Shown: positions 8,663 through 18,378 of the stretch, piece after piece | How the letters are laid out: each line of letters opens with the position of its first letter | Position numbering within the stretch: the stretch's first letter is position 1 | Assembly: GCF_002902965.1 (NCBI RefSeq) | Contig: NZ_CP026108.1 | Coordinates: 186,001 to 250,000 of the forward strand | Direction: 5' to 3' | Source: Paraburkholderia hospita | GTDB lineage: Bacteria; Pseudomonadota; Gammaproteobacteria; Burkholderiales; Burkholderiaceae | DNA: 64,000 nucleotides | Notes under the pieces: model-generated | The model's database searches: none | What the model saw: the letters and a program-made list of their open reading frames with translations, nothing else | What the model was told of the DNA's origin: nothing | Made by a program: the position numbers and the translations under genes

Positions 8663-9013
8663 TCAGACAGGCCACGCTGGACGCGTGGGCGGCGAAGAAA
8701 TACAAAAAGTTGCGGGGCCATCTTCGGTGAGCCAGGCACGGCTTGGCGCGAGTCGCGCAAACCCGGCCTGGGCTGTTCGCTCACTGGAAGCTCGTGCAGC
8801 CGAGGTTGGATAATTGGAGCGGAGTGAGTCGAGAGGCTCATGCTCCGTTCTGCGAGCTGAGCCGCTGGCTACGATGACGGCTAGTCCAACCTTGCCGGGT
8901 GTGTTGGTCAGATCGATTGCGCCGCTGCTATCGACCGCACCGAACATGTCCGCATGCGTGATTCCAGCCGACGTCATCCCAAGCGTCATTGAGACGAACC
9001 TAATCGCGTTCAT
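8663..9013 (-). CDS. Possible exported protein or remnant (DUF4124-like N-terminus)
   Basis: The frame from the ATG at 9013 starts with a signal-like stretch (MNAIRFVSMTLGMTSAGITH ending ADA-like) followed by MFGAVDSSGAIDLTNTPGK. This resembles the 'xYgyvDxxGvvhltNxP' start of many beta-proteobacterial exported proteins, including lytic transglycosylases. After about 50 residues similarity disappears and the rest (Ser/Arg/Ala-rich) looks like out-of-frame sequence. No clear ribosome-binding site. Probably a truncated or decayed gene. Confidence 0.3.
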   Translation of the reverse strand: MNAIRFVSMTLGMTSAGITHADMFGAVDSSGAIDLTNTPGKVGLAVIVASGSARRTEHEPLDSLRSNYPTSAARASSERTAQAGFARLAPSRAWLTEDGPATFCISSPPTRPAWPV

Positions 9014-9040
9014 CGACAGCAAGGAAGGGCGCTGGCGCAC

Positions 9041-9600
9041 GGTATTTCCCTCCGCCGTGCATTGTGAGGTACGGAAAAGGACGCCGGCAATGGGGCACCT
9101 TCCTACTTTTCAACGGAGGGTGCTGGGGCTTTCACCCACTGTACAAAAATGTTACATCCGTATTCAGGTTGGCAATTGCGCCTCATTTGCAACTGACTTC
9201 TTTGAAGAAAAATAATTCCAGTGGAAAGCAGAGTCGCGCAAGGCACCTCCAGCTGTTACCGATTCATCGTTTGAAGTCACTTTATTCGTATTATTACTAA
9301 TCCCGGTTTCGGAGGTGAAATTATCATTTTTGAAACGTTTTCCCCGCTGTTTCTTAATTTCCATTTGTTATCGAAGGGCGCGAACAGGGGGCATGCGCCT
9401 TGTACGATCATTGGCGCGAACCTTGCAGTATAAGCCGCGCAGCGCGGTCACCAAGAAATCTTACCATAAATGTAATGTTAAAGAAAGAAATATGAAACGA
9501 CTTGGAAAGGGATAATTGAAGGAAAAAAGACGTGCTAAACGTCCATCCATCCACGACCAGGTAATTCTCCAGCCCCCATGCCGAACGAGGAGTCGCGATC
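9041..9600. other. AT-richer intergenic region upstream of the response regulator
   Basis: From about 9130 to 9540 the DNA is clearly AT-richer than its surroundings, which fits a promoter or an H-NS-bound region. No gene is recognised. GAGGAG near 9584-9590 is the ribosome-binding site of the next gene. Confidence 0.4.
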
Positions 9601-10395
9601 GTGAATATCAAATATCGCGTATTGATTGCCGAAGATCATGATTTGCTGCGCAATGGCTTGTGCTCGATGCTCGCGGCACAAGGGGAATACGCCGTGGTCG
9701 GCGAGGCGCGGGATGGCAAGGAGGCGTGTCAACTCGCGATGACCCTCGCGCCCGATCTGATCCTGATGGATCTGTCCATGCGCGGCATGAACGGGATCGA
9801 TGCGAGCGCAGCCATCAAGCGTCGCTCGCCGCTCGTGCGCATCGTGGCGCTCACCGTCCATCAGAATGAAGAGTATGTGCGTGAAGCGCTGCGCGCAGGT
9901 GTCGACGGCTATGTGCTGAAAGACGTTTCGTTTGACGAACTGCTCGTGGCGATGCGAGCGGTGATGCAGGGGAAAAAACATCTAAGTGCCGACGTGTACG
10001 GCTACATGGTCGGCTCGTTCATTACCGGACGCGAGGCCGCGGGGCCCAAAAAGGCGTGGGACATTCTGACGGCGCGCGAGCGCAGCGTGTTCAAGCTGAT
10101 CGCCGAGGGGCGCACCAACCGGCAGGTTGGCCAGTATCTGAACCTGAGCCCGAAGACGATCGAAAAGTACCGCGCCAGCGTGATGCACAAGCTCGCCATC
10201 GAGAATCTGACCGAGCTGGTGCTGGTTGCCATCAGCATGGGACTGCTGACGTCCCTCGCTTCGAAGTGCGCCGAGCCGGAGGAGGACGACAGGGTTGCGC
10301 GTTTGCCGTCGACACGTCCGGAGCCGTCGCCCTCTGAAACCGGCGAGCCTCCTGAGGCGCCGGTATCCCGGCTCAGCGATACGGCCGTGGGCTGA
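9601..10395 (+). CDS. NarL/FixJ-family response regulator
   Basis: A 264-aa transcription factor. Receiver domain at residues 5-125: acidic pocket EDHD near 11-14, phosphoacceptor Asp57 in LILMDLSMRGMNG, conserved Thr in VALTVHQN and Lys in YVLKDVS. LuxR-type helix-turn-helix at about 152-210 (LTARERSVFKLIAEGRTNRQ, then LSPKTIEKYRASVMHKL). A 40-residue Pro/Glu-rich tail (PSTRPEPSPSETGEPPEAP) is unusual for the family and probably disordered. The start is GTG at 9601, ten bases after GAGGAG. No intact kinase is next to it, only a remnant kinase tail at 10426-10545. The hybrid kinase at 11695 could be its partner, but this is inference. Confidence 0.9.
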   Translation: MNIKYRVLIAEDHDLLRNGLCSMLAAQGEYAVVGEARDGKEACQLAMTLAPDLILMDLSMRGMNGIDASAAIKRRSPLVRIVALTVHQNEEYVREALRAGVDGYVLKDVSFDELLVAMRAVMQGKKHLSADVYGYMVGSFITGREAAGPKKAWDILTARERSVFKLIAEGRTNRQVGQYLNLSPKTIEKYRASVMHKLAIENLTELVLVAISMGLLTSLASKCAEPEEDDRVARLPSTRPEPSPSETGEPPEAPVSRLSDTAVG

Positions 10396-10425
10396 GCGGC
10401 CGCGTCGCGCCGCTGCGCGGGCGCT

Positions 10426-10545
10426 TCAAAGCGACCAACTGGCCGACACGACTGTTCCCCTTGCCCCGGAAGAGTGAACCGAAAGAAAGCCGCCTTGCGA
10501 TTCGACCCGGTGTTGCATGCCCACCAGACCGAGGCCCGTCGAACT
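10426..10545 (-). pseudogene. Histidine-kinase C-terminal fragment (NarX type)
   Basis: The minus-strand frame reads SSTGLGLVGMQHRVESQGGF then LSVHSSGARGTVVSASW, the G2 box and end of an HATPase_c domain of NarX/DegS-type kinases ('GLGLxGMxeRVxxxGG'). The sequence upstream in the same frame does not continue the ATPase domain, so only the last 40 or so residues survive. Another frame upstream (around 10560-10680) encodes a hydrophobic stretch that may be a membrane segment of the same lost kinase. Confidence 0.6.
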
Positions 10546-11694
10546 CACTTCGTTTGGCGAGAGCGGCAGGGTATGGGATTGATCAGGTATTGCCTGAGCG
10601 AGACCGGGAAGCGCGCGCCGCCGATCGCGAGCGACGCGAGGAAGGTGATCGTGCAGCAGATCCAGAAGGCCGGATAGAGCTTGGTCATCGGAGCAAGCAA
10701 GTGCGGCGGCACTCAGCAAGAATACAGCGTGATGTCTACTCATCATGATCATTCCCCTCAAAACGGAACTGGCTTCCGGTCGTCACTCGTCGCTGGCGTT
10801 GGCACGTCGACGAGCCATGCCCGCCAAGTCGGCCGTTCCTGTCGTCGATGCGGGAGTATCCGCAATCCTCAACACATCCTTGTCTGAGTCGAAAGCAGGA
10901 AAAAGAGGGAAACCCGCCGAACGTATCGCGGGTAGAGACCCGCTACGTGTCTACGTCTGCGCGAAGGGGGCAGGAAAGCCGCTCGCGTGCGTGACCCAGT
11001 CGGTCTTTTTCACGCACAAAAGCGGCCCAGATTATCCGTGTCGGTATATCCATGTCTCGAACGCAAATTGTCGTGCCTGATTCGCTCGGGCCGGATTGTC
11101 CATTTGCTAAACGGCACGATCTCTAATCGTCGGGCATGGGTCTCAGGCAGGGCTCCAGCTGGGTCGTCCACAGCGGCCGTTCCGCCGGGTGTCTGGCATT
11201 TCGCTCGCAGTCCCCGAGGCGTCCGCTCCGGCCTGGCATTTGCCGGGCTAGGATGTAGGCCCGGACGACCGCTGTTGTGCTCGATAAACTAGTCGTTGAG
11301 GTGGCGCAGGTGCCAGCGGCGGGAGTGGGTCGAGGACAGCCCTACGCGGACCGATTAGAAGCCTTGGAGGTGTGCGCCCACGTTGGGGCGCACACAAACG
11401 ATGTCGCGCGGCCTCATCTTGGGATGGCCAACAACCGGCCAGCCAAGGCCAATTTTGGTGACCGGCGGGCCATGAGGTAAGGTTCACGCGTGTAGTGGCT
11501 CGGCATCGCGACGTTGGCTCCGCCCTCCAAATTCTTTTAGCGGTGTAGGTCAGTCGCAGGAACTTTGTCCCGTAGTCGCACCACTGTGGCGCCTGTCGCA
11601 TTTACTCTGGCGCCCTACGCCAGCGAAATGGCGTTCGGCTATTTCCAGAAGGGTCAGCCGGTTGTTTCCAGAAAGATCAAATCGGGAGTCGACT
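10546..11694. other. Gap without a supported gene
   Basis: About 1.1 kb between the kinase fragment and the hybrid kinase. Open frames on both strands are short and Arg/Ser/Ala-rich. I find no start with a good ribosome-binding site, no tRNA or other RNA gene and no clear terminator. It is probably decayed DNA plus the promoter of the hybrid kinase. Confidence 0.4.
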
Positions 11695-14043
11695 ATGCCG
11701 GACAAAGGGCAACCAGGCGGTACGATCCAGAACTGGACGGACAGGTGGGTCGCAGCTGTCTGCGACTATTCCATCTTTGCGATTTCGGTAGAAGGCCGGA
11801 TTCTGACCTGGAATCCCGGTGGCATAGCCATCCACGGATACCAGCCGGAGGAGATTATTGGCCAGTGTCTGGACATCCTTTACACAGAGGACGACCGCCA
11901 AAAAATGGCGCCGGCAGCCGGTCTCGAGACCGCGCGACGGTCCGGGCGTCACGAAACCGAGGGCTGGCGAGTCCGCAAGGGCGGTTCAACGTTCTGGGCC
12001 AGCGACGTGATCACCGCGTTGCATTCGGAGGACGGAGAACTTGCCGGTTATGTGAACATCGTGCGCGATATCACGGAGAAAAAGGCCGCGCACGAGGCAG
12101 TGCTGGAGAGCGAGCGGCGCTTCCGCATGCTGGTGAACGGAGTGACCGACTATGCAATTTTCATGTTATCGCCGGACGGCATAGTCACAAACTGGAACTC
12201 CGGTGCACGGCGCATCAAGGGCTACGCCGCAGAAGAAATCATCGGGTCACATTTTTCGCGCTTTTACATGCCGGAAGACGCTGCGGCAGGACTGCCGCAA
12301 CGCGGGCTGACCGCCGCCGCAAGGGACGGGCGGTTTGAAGCGGAAGGATGGCGGGTGAGGAAGGATGGCAGCCGATTCTGGGCCCACGTGGTCATCGACG
12401 CCATCCGCGACGAGGAGGGAACGCTCGCCGGATTTGCGAAGATCACCCGTGACATCACCGAGCGGATGGAGGCCAACCGTGTTATCGAAGAGACGCGGAC
12501 GGCATTGTTCCAGTCGCAGAAGATGGAGGCCATCGGTAAGCTGACGGGCGGCGTCGCGCATGATTTCAACAATGTGCTGCAGGTACTGCGCGGTAACCTG
12601 GAACTGCTGGAAAACCGCCATGCCAGCGACGGCTGGACCCGGGAGCGGCTCGACAGGGCGATCGACGCGGTAGAGCGCGGAGCGAAACTGGCGTCCCAGT
12701 TGCTTGCCTTTGGGCGCCGGCAGCCCCTGCGGCCGGTCGTAATCAATCTGGCACCCGCAATACGGGGCATGGATGATCTGCTGCGGCGCGCACTCGGCGA
12801 GACCATCGAAGTGGAGACGGTCGTGTCTGGCGGTCTATGGAACACCATTGTGGACATCCATCAGCTGGAGAACGTCATCCTCAATCTGGCGATCAACGCG
12901 CGCGACGCGATGCCTGAGGGCGGAAAGCTGACCATGGAACTGGCCAATGCAATGCTCGACGATCAATACGTTGCCGGCCTCCCCGATGTGGCGGCAGGCC
13001 AGTACGTGATGCTTGCCGTCAGCGACACCGGAACCGGGATGCGGCCGGACGTGCTTGAGCGGGCGTTCGACCCGTTCTTTACGACGAAACCCGAAGGCGT
13101 GGGAACCGGACTCGGTTTAAGCATGGCCTTTGGTTTCGTCAAGCAGAGCGGTGGACACACCCGCATCTACAGCGAGATCGGGCATGGCACGACCGTCAGG
13201 ATCTACCTGCCACGGTCCACCGAACAGGCAGTCGAGCCGCCTGCGAAACCAAACGTCAGGTTGCTCGGCGGAACGGAGACCATCCTCGTAGTCGAAGACG
13301 ACCTGAAAGTGCAATCTACCGTGGTCGATATGCTGTGCGGCCTTGGCTACAGCGTGCTGAAGGCGAACAGTGCGGAGCAGGCGTTAACCGTAATTCGAAG
13401 TGGTATCCATATTGATCTGCTTTTTACGGACGTTGTCATGCCCGGGACGCTGCGCAGTCCGGACATGGCCGCCCAGGCGGTGCAGCTTTTGCCGCGGCTG
13501 AAGGTGCTTTTCACTTCCGGGTACACGCAGAACGCGATTATTCATGGTGGACGGCTGGACCAGGGTGTCGAACTCCTGAGCAAGCCGTACAGCCGGGAAC
13601 AGCTGGCCTACAAAATTAGGCAGATACTCGGCGCTGCCAGCGCGACCGATAGAAGCCAGGACGCAACGCTGCCAGCAGCAAATGCTGGCACGACAGGTCT
13701 CCGGGTTCTTCTGGTCGACGACGATCTAGCGTTGCTGGAAGCGACGGGCGAACTGGTAAAAATGCTCGGCCACACTCCGGCAACGACCGGTTCGCCGGAA
13801 GAGGCGCTGCGTTGGCTTAAGGACGATGCATTCGACGTGGTGGTCGCCGATCTGGAGATTCCAGGCACGTCCGGAGTCGAATTCGTCGAAAGAGCGGTTC
13901 AGCTACAGCCGGCGCTGCGTGTTGTATTTGCCTCGGGCAACGAGATGCCAGATCCTCCAGCGCTCCCGTTCCGCTGGAAGGCGTTGCGCAAGCCCTACAC
14001 CCTGGAAGAATTGGGCGACGTACTTGGACGCCTTGCGGTCTAG
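11695..14043 (+). CDS. PAS-PAS hybrid histidine kinase with two receiver domains
   Basis: A 782-aa cytoplasmic sensor with no membrane segments. PAS domains lie at about 20-128 and 145-258; each ends in a PAC motif (VNIVRDITEKK, AKITRDITERM). HisKA follows with His289 in GKLTGGVAHDFNNVLQ. HATPase_c is at about 395-505 (N-box NARDAMPEGG, G-boxes DTGTGM and GTGLGLSMAFG). Receiver 1 is at about 525-640 (VVEDD, Asp in LLFTDVVMPG, Lys in LSKPY). Receiver 2 is at about 665-780 (VDDD, Asp in VVVADLEIPG, Lys in LRKPY). It lacks an Hpt or DNA-binding domain, so output needs another protein. The ATG at 11695 follows GGGAG; the open frame starts earlier at a TTG. Confidence 0.92.
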   Translation: MPDKGQPGGTIQNWTDRWVAAVCDYSIFAISVEGRILTWNPGGIAIHGYQPEEIIGQCLDILYTEDDRQKMAPAAGLETARRSGRHETEGWRVRKGGSTFWASDVITALHSEDGELAGYVNIVRDITEKKAAHEAVLESERRFRMLVNGVTDYAIFMLSPDGIVTNWNSGARRIKGYAAEEIIGSHFSRFYMPEDAAAGLPQRGLTAAARDGRFEAEGWRVRKDGSRFWAHVVIDAIRDEEGTLAGFAKITRDITERMEANRVIEETRTALFQSQKMEAIGKLTGGVAHDFNNVLQVLRGNLELLENRHASDGWTRERLDRAIDAVERGAKLASQLLAFGRRQPLRPVVINLAPAIRGMDDLLRRALGETIEVETVVSGGLWNTIVDIHQLENVILNLAINARDAMPEGGKLTMELANAMLDDQYVAGLPDVAAGQYVMLAVSDTGTGMRPDVLERAFDPFFTTKPEGVGTGLGLSMAFGFVKQSGGHTRIYSEIGHGTTVRIYLPRSTEQAVEPPAKPNVRLLGGTETILVVEDDLKVQSTVVDMLCGLGYSVLKANSAEQALTVIRSGIHIDLLFTDVVMPGTLRSPDMAAQAVQLLPRLKVLFTSGYTQNAIIHGGRLDQGVELLSKPYSREQLAYKIRQILGAASATDRSQDATLPAANAGTTGLRVLLVDDDLALLEATGELVKMLGHTPATTGSPEEALRWLKDDAFDVVVADLEIPGTSGVEFVERAVQLQPALRVVFASGNEMPDPPALPFRWKALRKPYTLEELGDVLGRLAV

Positions 14044-14366
14044 ACGCGTTGGCCGTTGAACTGGCTGTATTCATCCGCGGCTTACGCTGCGTCATTGTTC
14101 GATGGAAGTATTGGCTCAGCCGTTCAGCGCCACCGCAAATGCTCAGACCACCCGCACTGGCTGGCCCAAGAGGCCCGCGAAAGAGATCTGCAAATGGCCG
14201 CCATCACATCAGCGAACATACGACGGCCATACTCCAGACCAGCATCTGGGCCAGTAGCATAGAAACGTGTAGATTCGATCGTAGCATGTCTGTTAGCACA
14301 CTCGTGACCGGCCCATTTCGTCAGAAATATCGCGCGCCACGGCGCAGTGGCCATGTGAGCGGGGTA
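14044..14366. other. Gap without a recognisable gene
   Basis: About 320 bases; no convincing frame, hairpin terminator or RNA gene. Confidence 0.4.
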
Positions 14367-14582
14367 TCACTTTCGCGGGTTCAACTCAGGATGCCGGTAA
14401 GAATAGGGCGCCGCGTACTTCAGCTCATAGTGCGCGCCGACGCCGGTGCGCGTTGGCGGGAAGTAGTCGCCCTCGACGCACGTGGCATCAAATGTCCAGC
14501 CCTCGCTGTCGCCCCCTTCAAGGACGACCGAATAGATACCCGACACTGTGACAATTTCGCCGGGTCTGAAAGTGTCTGCCAT
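14367..14582 (-). CDS. Small conserved-looking protein, YjzC-like
   Basis: A 71-aa product: MADTFRPGEIVTVSGIYSVV, then a segment ending YAAPYSYRHPELNPRK. The opening 'FxPGxxvxxSGiYxv' and a Gly/Phe/Pro-containing middle (EGDYFPPTRTGVG) resemble small YjzC-type proteins, but I cannot assign a function. The start at 14582 follows a GGGGGAGG-like Shine-Dalgarno within GGTTGGGGGGAGGCACC. No signal peptide. The next gene upstream is a frameshifted hypothetical on the same strand. Confidence 0.55.
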   Translation of the reverse strand: MADTFRPGEIVTVSGIYSVVLEGGDSEGWTFDATCVEGDYFPPTRTGVGAHYELKYAAPYSYRHPELNPRK

Positions 14583-14666
14583 GGTGCCTCCCCCCAACCG
14601 TTAGTGGCGGACTTCGCTTGATACGAAAGATTCCGATCGTGCAGCGTACGACCGCGCATAGGGCGT

Positions 14667-15210
14667 TTACAGCTGCCGCTGTCGCGACACCCAGTCGCGA
14701 ACCTCCGCGCGCGAGCCGTACCTCGGCTCCTTCAGCCACGCCAAAAAAGCCTCGCGCCGCGCTCGCCATTCGCAATCGTCGAGATCAAATTCCCGTTCCA
14801 CAGGTCGGGTGCCGTCGTCCCGCAGATGAGCGAAGACCAGATCCTTGCCGCCCCACCAGGCAACGCAGAGATCGCCGAGTTCCGCGACTGTTCCAACCGG
14901 AAGGTCACGCAGCAGCATCCCGAGTTGCAACCTGAACGCCGTGACGGCCACCTCCGCGTCATCCTTGCGCCAGCGGGCCTCGCCTGTCAACGCACCAGCG
15001 CTGCTCAGCGGCGTCGGCAGGCTGCCATGCCGACAGATTCCCGTACTTTGTCCAGAGAAAAGCCAGGCGGCCGACTTCATCTTCGGATAGGCCCGAATAG
15101 CTGCAGAAATGATCAAAATCTTCAAGCGGCGTGTGGCCGTGCGCGCTCCTTAAATCACCAATCACTTCGAGCACCAGCGCAATGCCTTTCTCCGGATCCT
15201 TGTAACACAC
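14667..15210 (-). pseudogene. Frameshifted hypothetical protein
   Basis: The frame from GTG at 15210 (after GAGGGAGG) reads VCYKDPEKGIALVLEVIGDL and on through FCSYSGLSEDEVGRLAFLWT, then runs out of sense near 15000. A second frame continues with protein-like sequence: AVTAFRLQLGMLLRDLPVG, LCVAWWGGKDLVFAHLRDDG, DDCEWRARREAFLAWLKEPR, ending at 14667. One indel between about 14980 and 15045 would join them into a protein of about 180 aa. I do not recognise the family. It could also be a sequencing error. Confidence 0.5.
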
Positions 15211-15347
15211 GACATATACCTCCCTCTGGTCAAGCGCGGTACAGCATGACGCGTTCCACAAGGCGCGCTTAATGGCTTAATGCACCTGCCGCCGTTCCGT
15301 CGTGTTCCCGCCATGCGAAAGCCCTAGGCGGAAGGCGGGCCATCGGC

Positions 15348-15566
15348 CTATTGGCGCATTGGGTCGTCGCGCAACGTTTCCGCCTGCCCGTCTGCCGGCT
15401 CGGAGGACGCCTCCCCATTCTCCTCGCCGCCTTCCGTTCTGATCTGTCTTTCGGCCTCGTACCAATACTGGTCGGTGTGATCGTCGGGAGAGCCATCCTG
15501 CTCCCACAGGCGGTAGGCAAGATCACGAATACGTTCCAGCCTTGTCCCTTCGCTTCCGGTGTCCAT
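15348..15566 (-). CDS. DUF2934-family small protein
   Basis: A 72-aa product starting MDTGSEGTRLERIRDLAYRL. The pattern 'RIRxxAYxLWExDGxPxxxxxxYWxxAExxI' (residues 10-44: IRDLAYRLWEQDGSPDDHTD and so on) is that of DUF2934, a small family common in rhizobia and Burkholderia. Its function is unknown. The acidic C-terminal tail is probably disordered. The start was set at the ATG at 15566, with GGAGACGA nine bases upstream; 30 more codons are open without similarity. Confidence 0.75.
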   Translation of the reverse strand: MDTGSEGTRLERIRDLAYRLWEQDGSPDDHTDQYWYEAERQIRTEGGEENGEASSEPADGQAETLRDDPMRQ

Positions 15567-15750
15567 CTTCGTCTCCTGGTTGACCGCGCAGATGGCCGAT
15601 AGACCACATGGACACATGCGCAATCGCTGTACCGGGGCAGCGGACCCGCAGCCCATGCTTCAGGTGCGGTGCTTGCTGATAATGACAAGTTAGAGGCGAC
15701 GCGTAGACCTATCACCGTCCCCGTCATGGCATCACAACCTGGAGTGGCAA

Positions 15751-16017
15751 ATGGAAACGACCAAAACTGAAGGCACCCTTCGCGAAGTTGCCGGAAATAT
15801 GAACGAAGCAGTCGGCTCGGTGACAGGCGATACCGTGACGCAACTCGAAGGCAAGGCAGATGAGTTGCGCGGGAAGGCGCAGCAGATCTGCGCGGATGCA
15901 ACCGAACTTGCGCGCGAGGCCATGGTATCTCGCCCGCTCGCCGTGCTGGCGGGCGCGACGGCGTTAGGCTTCGTGATAGGCGCGCTGTGGTCACGGAACC
16001 GCGACACTGACGCATAA
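15751..16017 (+). CDS. CsbD-like / YqjD-like protein with C-terminal membrane anchor
   Basis: An 88-aa product. The N-terminal part (TLREVAGNMNEAVGSVTGDT) matches the repeated pattern of CsbD and ElaB/YqjD stress proteins. The middle (GKADELRGKAQQICADATEL) is helical and Ala-rich. Residues 60-80 (RPLAVLAGATALGFVIGALW) form a C-terminal membrane segment followed by RNRDTD, typical of YqjD-type ribosome-associated membrane proteins. It heads a likely operon with the YqjE-like gene (55 bp downstream) and a broken YqjK-like gene. Confidence 0.8.
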   Translation: METTKTEGTLREVAGNMNEAVGSVTGDTVTQLEGKADELRGKAQQICADATELAREAMVSRPLAVLAGATALGFVIGALWSRNRDTDA

Positions 16018-16071
16018 CACGACACCGGACGATTGACGGCGCACGCCGCGCTTCTTTCAGGAAGCAGAAAG

Positions 16072-16446
16072 ATGTCGATCCAATCGAAAGTGAATCAGTG
16101 GGGTTCCGTGAGCCGGTTCTGCATCGACCGGATGGCGGACTACGGCGAGCTCATCTCCATCAAACTTGCGCAGGCGCGCGCGCAGCTTGCGCGCGAAGTG
16201 ATTGCGCTCGTCGCGCTCGCGGTGGCGGGAATGTTTGCGCTGTCGTTCTTCTGCATCGCGATCATTGCGACGGCATTGACGACGCCATACTTCCTTCATG
16301 TGTCGTGGGCGATCGCCGCAGTGTGGCTTTTGTTGTGCGTCATCGCCTACATCGTCGTCCGGTCACAAAAGCCGGCCAACTCCTTCCGCGTGCTTCATGA
16401 AGAGATCCACCACGACCTAGAAGCGGTCAAGGAGGCATTGAAATGA
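16072..16446 (+). CDS. YqjE-like (phage holin III / DUF1469) membrane protein
   Basis: A 124-aa product with two transmembrane segments (about residues 43-65, VIALVALAVAGMFALSFFCI; and about 73-95, FLHVSWAIAAVWLLLCVIAY). The N-terminal amphipathic part (YGELISIKLAQARAQLAREV) and the C-terminal HEEIHHDLEAVKEAL are typical of YqjE. The protein accompanies YqjD/CsbD in stress-induced envelope operons. The ATG at 16072 was preferred (QSKVNQWG begins there); 13 upstream codons are open. Its stop overlaps the next start by four bases (ATGA). Confidence 0.8.
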   Translation: MSIQSKVNQWGSVSRFCIDRMADYGELISIKLAQARAQLAREVIALVALAVAGMFALSFFCIAIIATALTTPYFLHVSWAIAAVWLLLCVIAYIVVRSQKPANSFRVLHEEIHHDLEAVKEALK

Positions 16447-16713
16447 GATCGCGACGTGCGGCCCTTGCCGCCTCTGAATCCATCGTGCTGGAGCGCGTGG
16501 CCTTATCGCGCGCGAACCTGGTTGCTGCACGCCAGACAGCGCGCGCGCTGTCTGGCAGGGACGGCTCTTCACTGACGGTGCGCGCCAGAGTTGGTGTCGA
16601 CCGCACCAAACGTTACGCTGCTTGCGGCGCCGCTTCTCGGATCGCTGGTGATAGGTCCTCGCACGATCGCAAGCGTCGTCGTGCGCAACGGACTTGTTGC
16701 CTGGATTGGATAA
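16443..16713 (+). pseudogene. YqjK-like gene, frameshifted
   Basis: Starts at the ATGA overlap with the previous gene: MRSRRAALAASESIVLERVA, the Arg/Ala-rich start of the small YqjK-like proteins at the end of such operons. Near 16585-16592 the frame changes: one frame over gives ELVSTAPNVTLLAAPLLGSL and VIGPRTIASVVVRNGLVAWI, ending at TAA 16711-16713, a sensible hydrophobic C-terminus. The unshifted frame runs on to 16850 with non-protein-like sequence. A single-base indel explains it; a sequencing error cannot be excluded. Confidence 0.6.
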
Positions 16714-16927
16714 ACAGTGCGACGAATTGCCGGGAAGTGAACGCGTACCGGCAACTGAAATCGCGGTCAGTGCGGCAGACGCAAACGCTTATTTCTTGTT
16801 CTCACCTGCCTCGCCCCATGCGGTCACCTTCGGAGCGGCTGTCCGGGTAGAAACACTCTGGACGGGAGACGGCTTTTTGGGTTGTTTAGGCTTCTCGAGA
16901 GTGCCGAATTCGGGCACAGTTTTGTGG

Positions 16928-18320
16928 CTATGTGGCCAGGCGGAACATCTCGAAGGTGTCAGGGTCCTGCCTTTCGGCGATGAATTTCGCGAAGAAATTG
17001 GTTTTGGCGCTATTCAAGAGAAATTCGGGCAGGCATTGGCGTAGTGCATTGGCGACGACCAACTCGGATGGAGGGATGCGGGGGCGGATGGTGCGCAGCC
17101 AGGATCCAAAGGAACTCCAGACGAGCGAAGGGAACACGGCTGCCAGGTAGTGAAGCAGTCCCTGACAGACGATGCCAGCCTGAATGAAGACGTGATAGGC
17201 GTGGGTCTTGTGCTTGACGGCGTTGCGGTACTCGGACGACTCGCGATGAAGGTATTGATCGCCGTTTCTGCGGCTAAGCGGCTTCATGTCCTGCATCCAG
17301 AAGTGGTACGCGAATGTGCCGATCCGGTGTACTGCCTGTTTGAAGCTGTGTTCGATCTTGAAGCGCAACCCATACAGGCGAATGATCTCGATGGCATCCA
17401 GGCCGAGGTCGGTGCACATCAACAGGCACGAACCCCTGCCAGGGTGAGTCACTGCCACGAAGCGAACGAGCCGTCCGCACGCCGGCCACAGTAGATCGCA
17501 GACCCGATAATGGATGGTGACGTTGTGCTCGCCGTAGACCGGGCTGGGGGCTGATTGTGCGGACCGGGGATCGGTCATCAGCGATTTCAGTTTGATCTTG
17601 TCGCCGTAGAGCTTGGGACGGCCCCGTTTGCGCGGTCCTTGCTGCTCGTACGGTTCATAGGCGACTGCATTGGACTTCACGCGTGTGACCAGGTGGTTGT
17701 CCTGGTCGCGCAGGCCTTTGACGCAGCGTAGTAGGCATCGGCGACGAAGTAGAACGGCTCCTTCACCGAGACGATCTCCAGCAACGAGATCATCTTGTCG
17801 AGCAAGGTACGCCGATCCCGGTTGGACCACACCAGACCTTCGTGAATGCGCACGGCCAGCGGGGGACGGCGAAGACGCTCTGGGCAGCCCGCACGAGTAT
17901 GCTGACCGCCTGCATGGAGTGTCCCATCATGTACTCGGGCTTGGTGTTGGAGTCCGACTGTTGATGCAGCAGCTTGACGCCGGGCATCTTCTTGCCGCTC
18001 TTGGCCACCTTGATGCCGTCTCCGACCAGGACGAGCCGGCCATTGACGCGTAGCGGGTCGGGGAACAGGCGCAGCACCGCCTGAGTCCACGGCGCCGAGA
18101 GCTGATCGAGCTGCACGGCGTTGCTGTGCAAGCTGTCACGCAGCTTGTTGTACAGGGCCGGTCGCAGTTTGAGCGCACGCACGATGCTGGTCACGCCTAG
18201 CAACTCGGTGCGCACCGTCAAGCCTGCGACGGCAGTTGCGAACCACATGAAGCTGCGCAGACGAGAGAACGCTGGGCGCAGCAACCAGATCGCATCCCAC
18301 CAAGCCATCCAAAGCGCCAT
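16928..18320 (-). pseudogene. IS4-superfamily transposase with two frameshifts
   Basis: DDE transposase spread over three frames. It starts MALWMAWWDAIWLL (ATG 18318-18320) with first Asp in RLVLVGDGIKVAKSGKKMPG. Near 17850 it shifts to a second frame carrying RTLLDKMISLLEIVSVKEPF and the second Asp in YFVADAYYA. Near 17710 it shifts to a third frame with DNHLVTRVKSNAVAYEP and the C-terminal Glu in IIRLYGLRFKIEHSFKQA, a Y-x2-R-x3-E signature as in IS4-type enzymes. The combined length would be about 460 aa. Two indels make it inactive. Confidence 0.75.
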
Positions 18321-18378
18321 CGTTTTTCTTCAAGCTTGTTGTATTGATTAACTAACATAGTACTACTAACCTATATAC

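Noticed and set aside
9535..9981. 148-codon minus-strand frame opposite the response regulator
   Set aside because: His/Arg-rich shadow of the receiver domain.
11565..12338. 257-codon plus-strand frame
   Set aside because: Shadow of the hybrid kinase; Arg-rich and without a ribosome-binding site.
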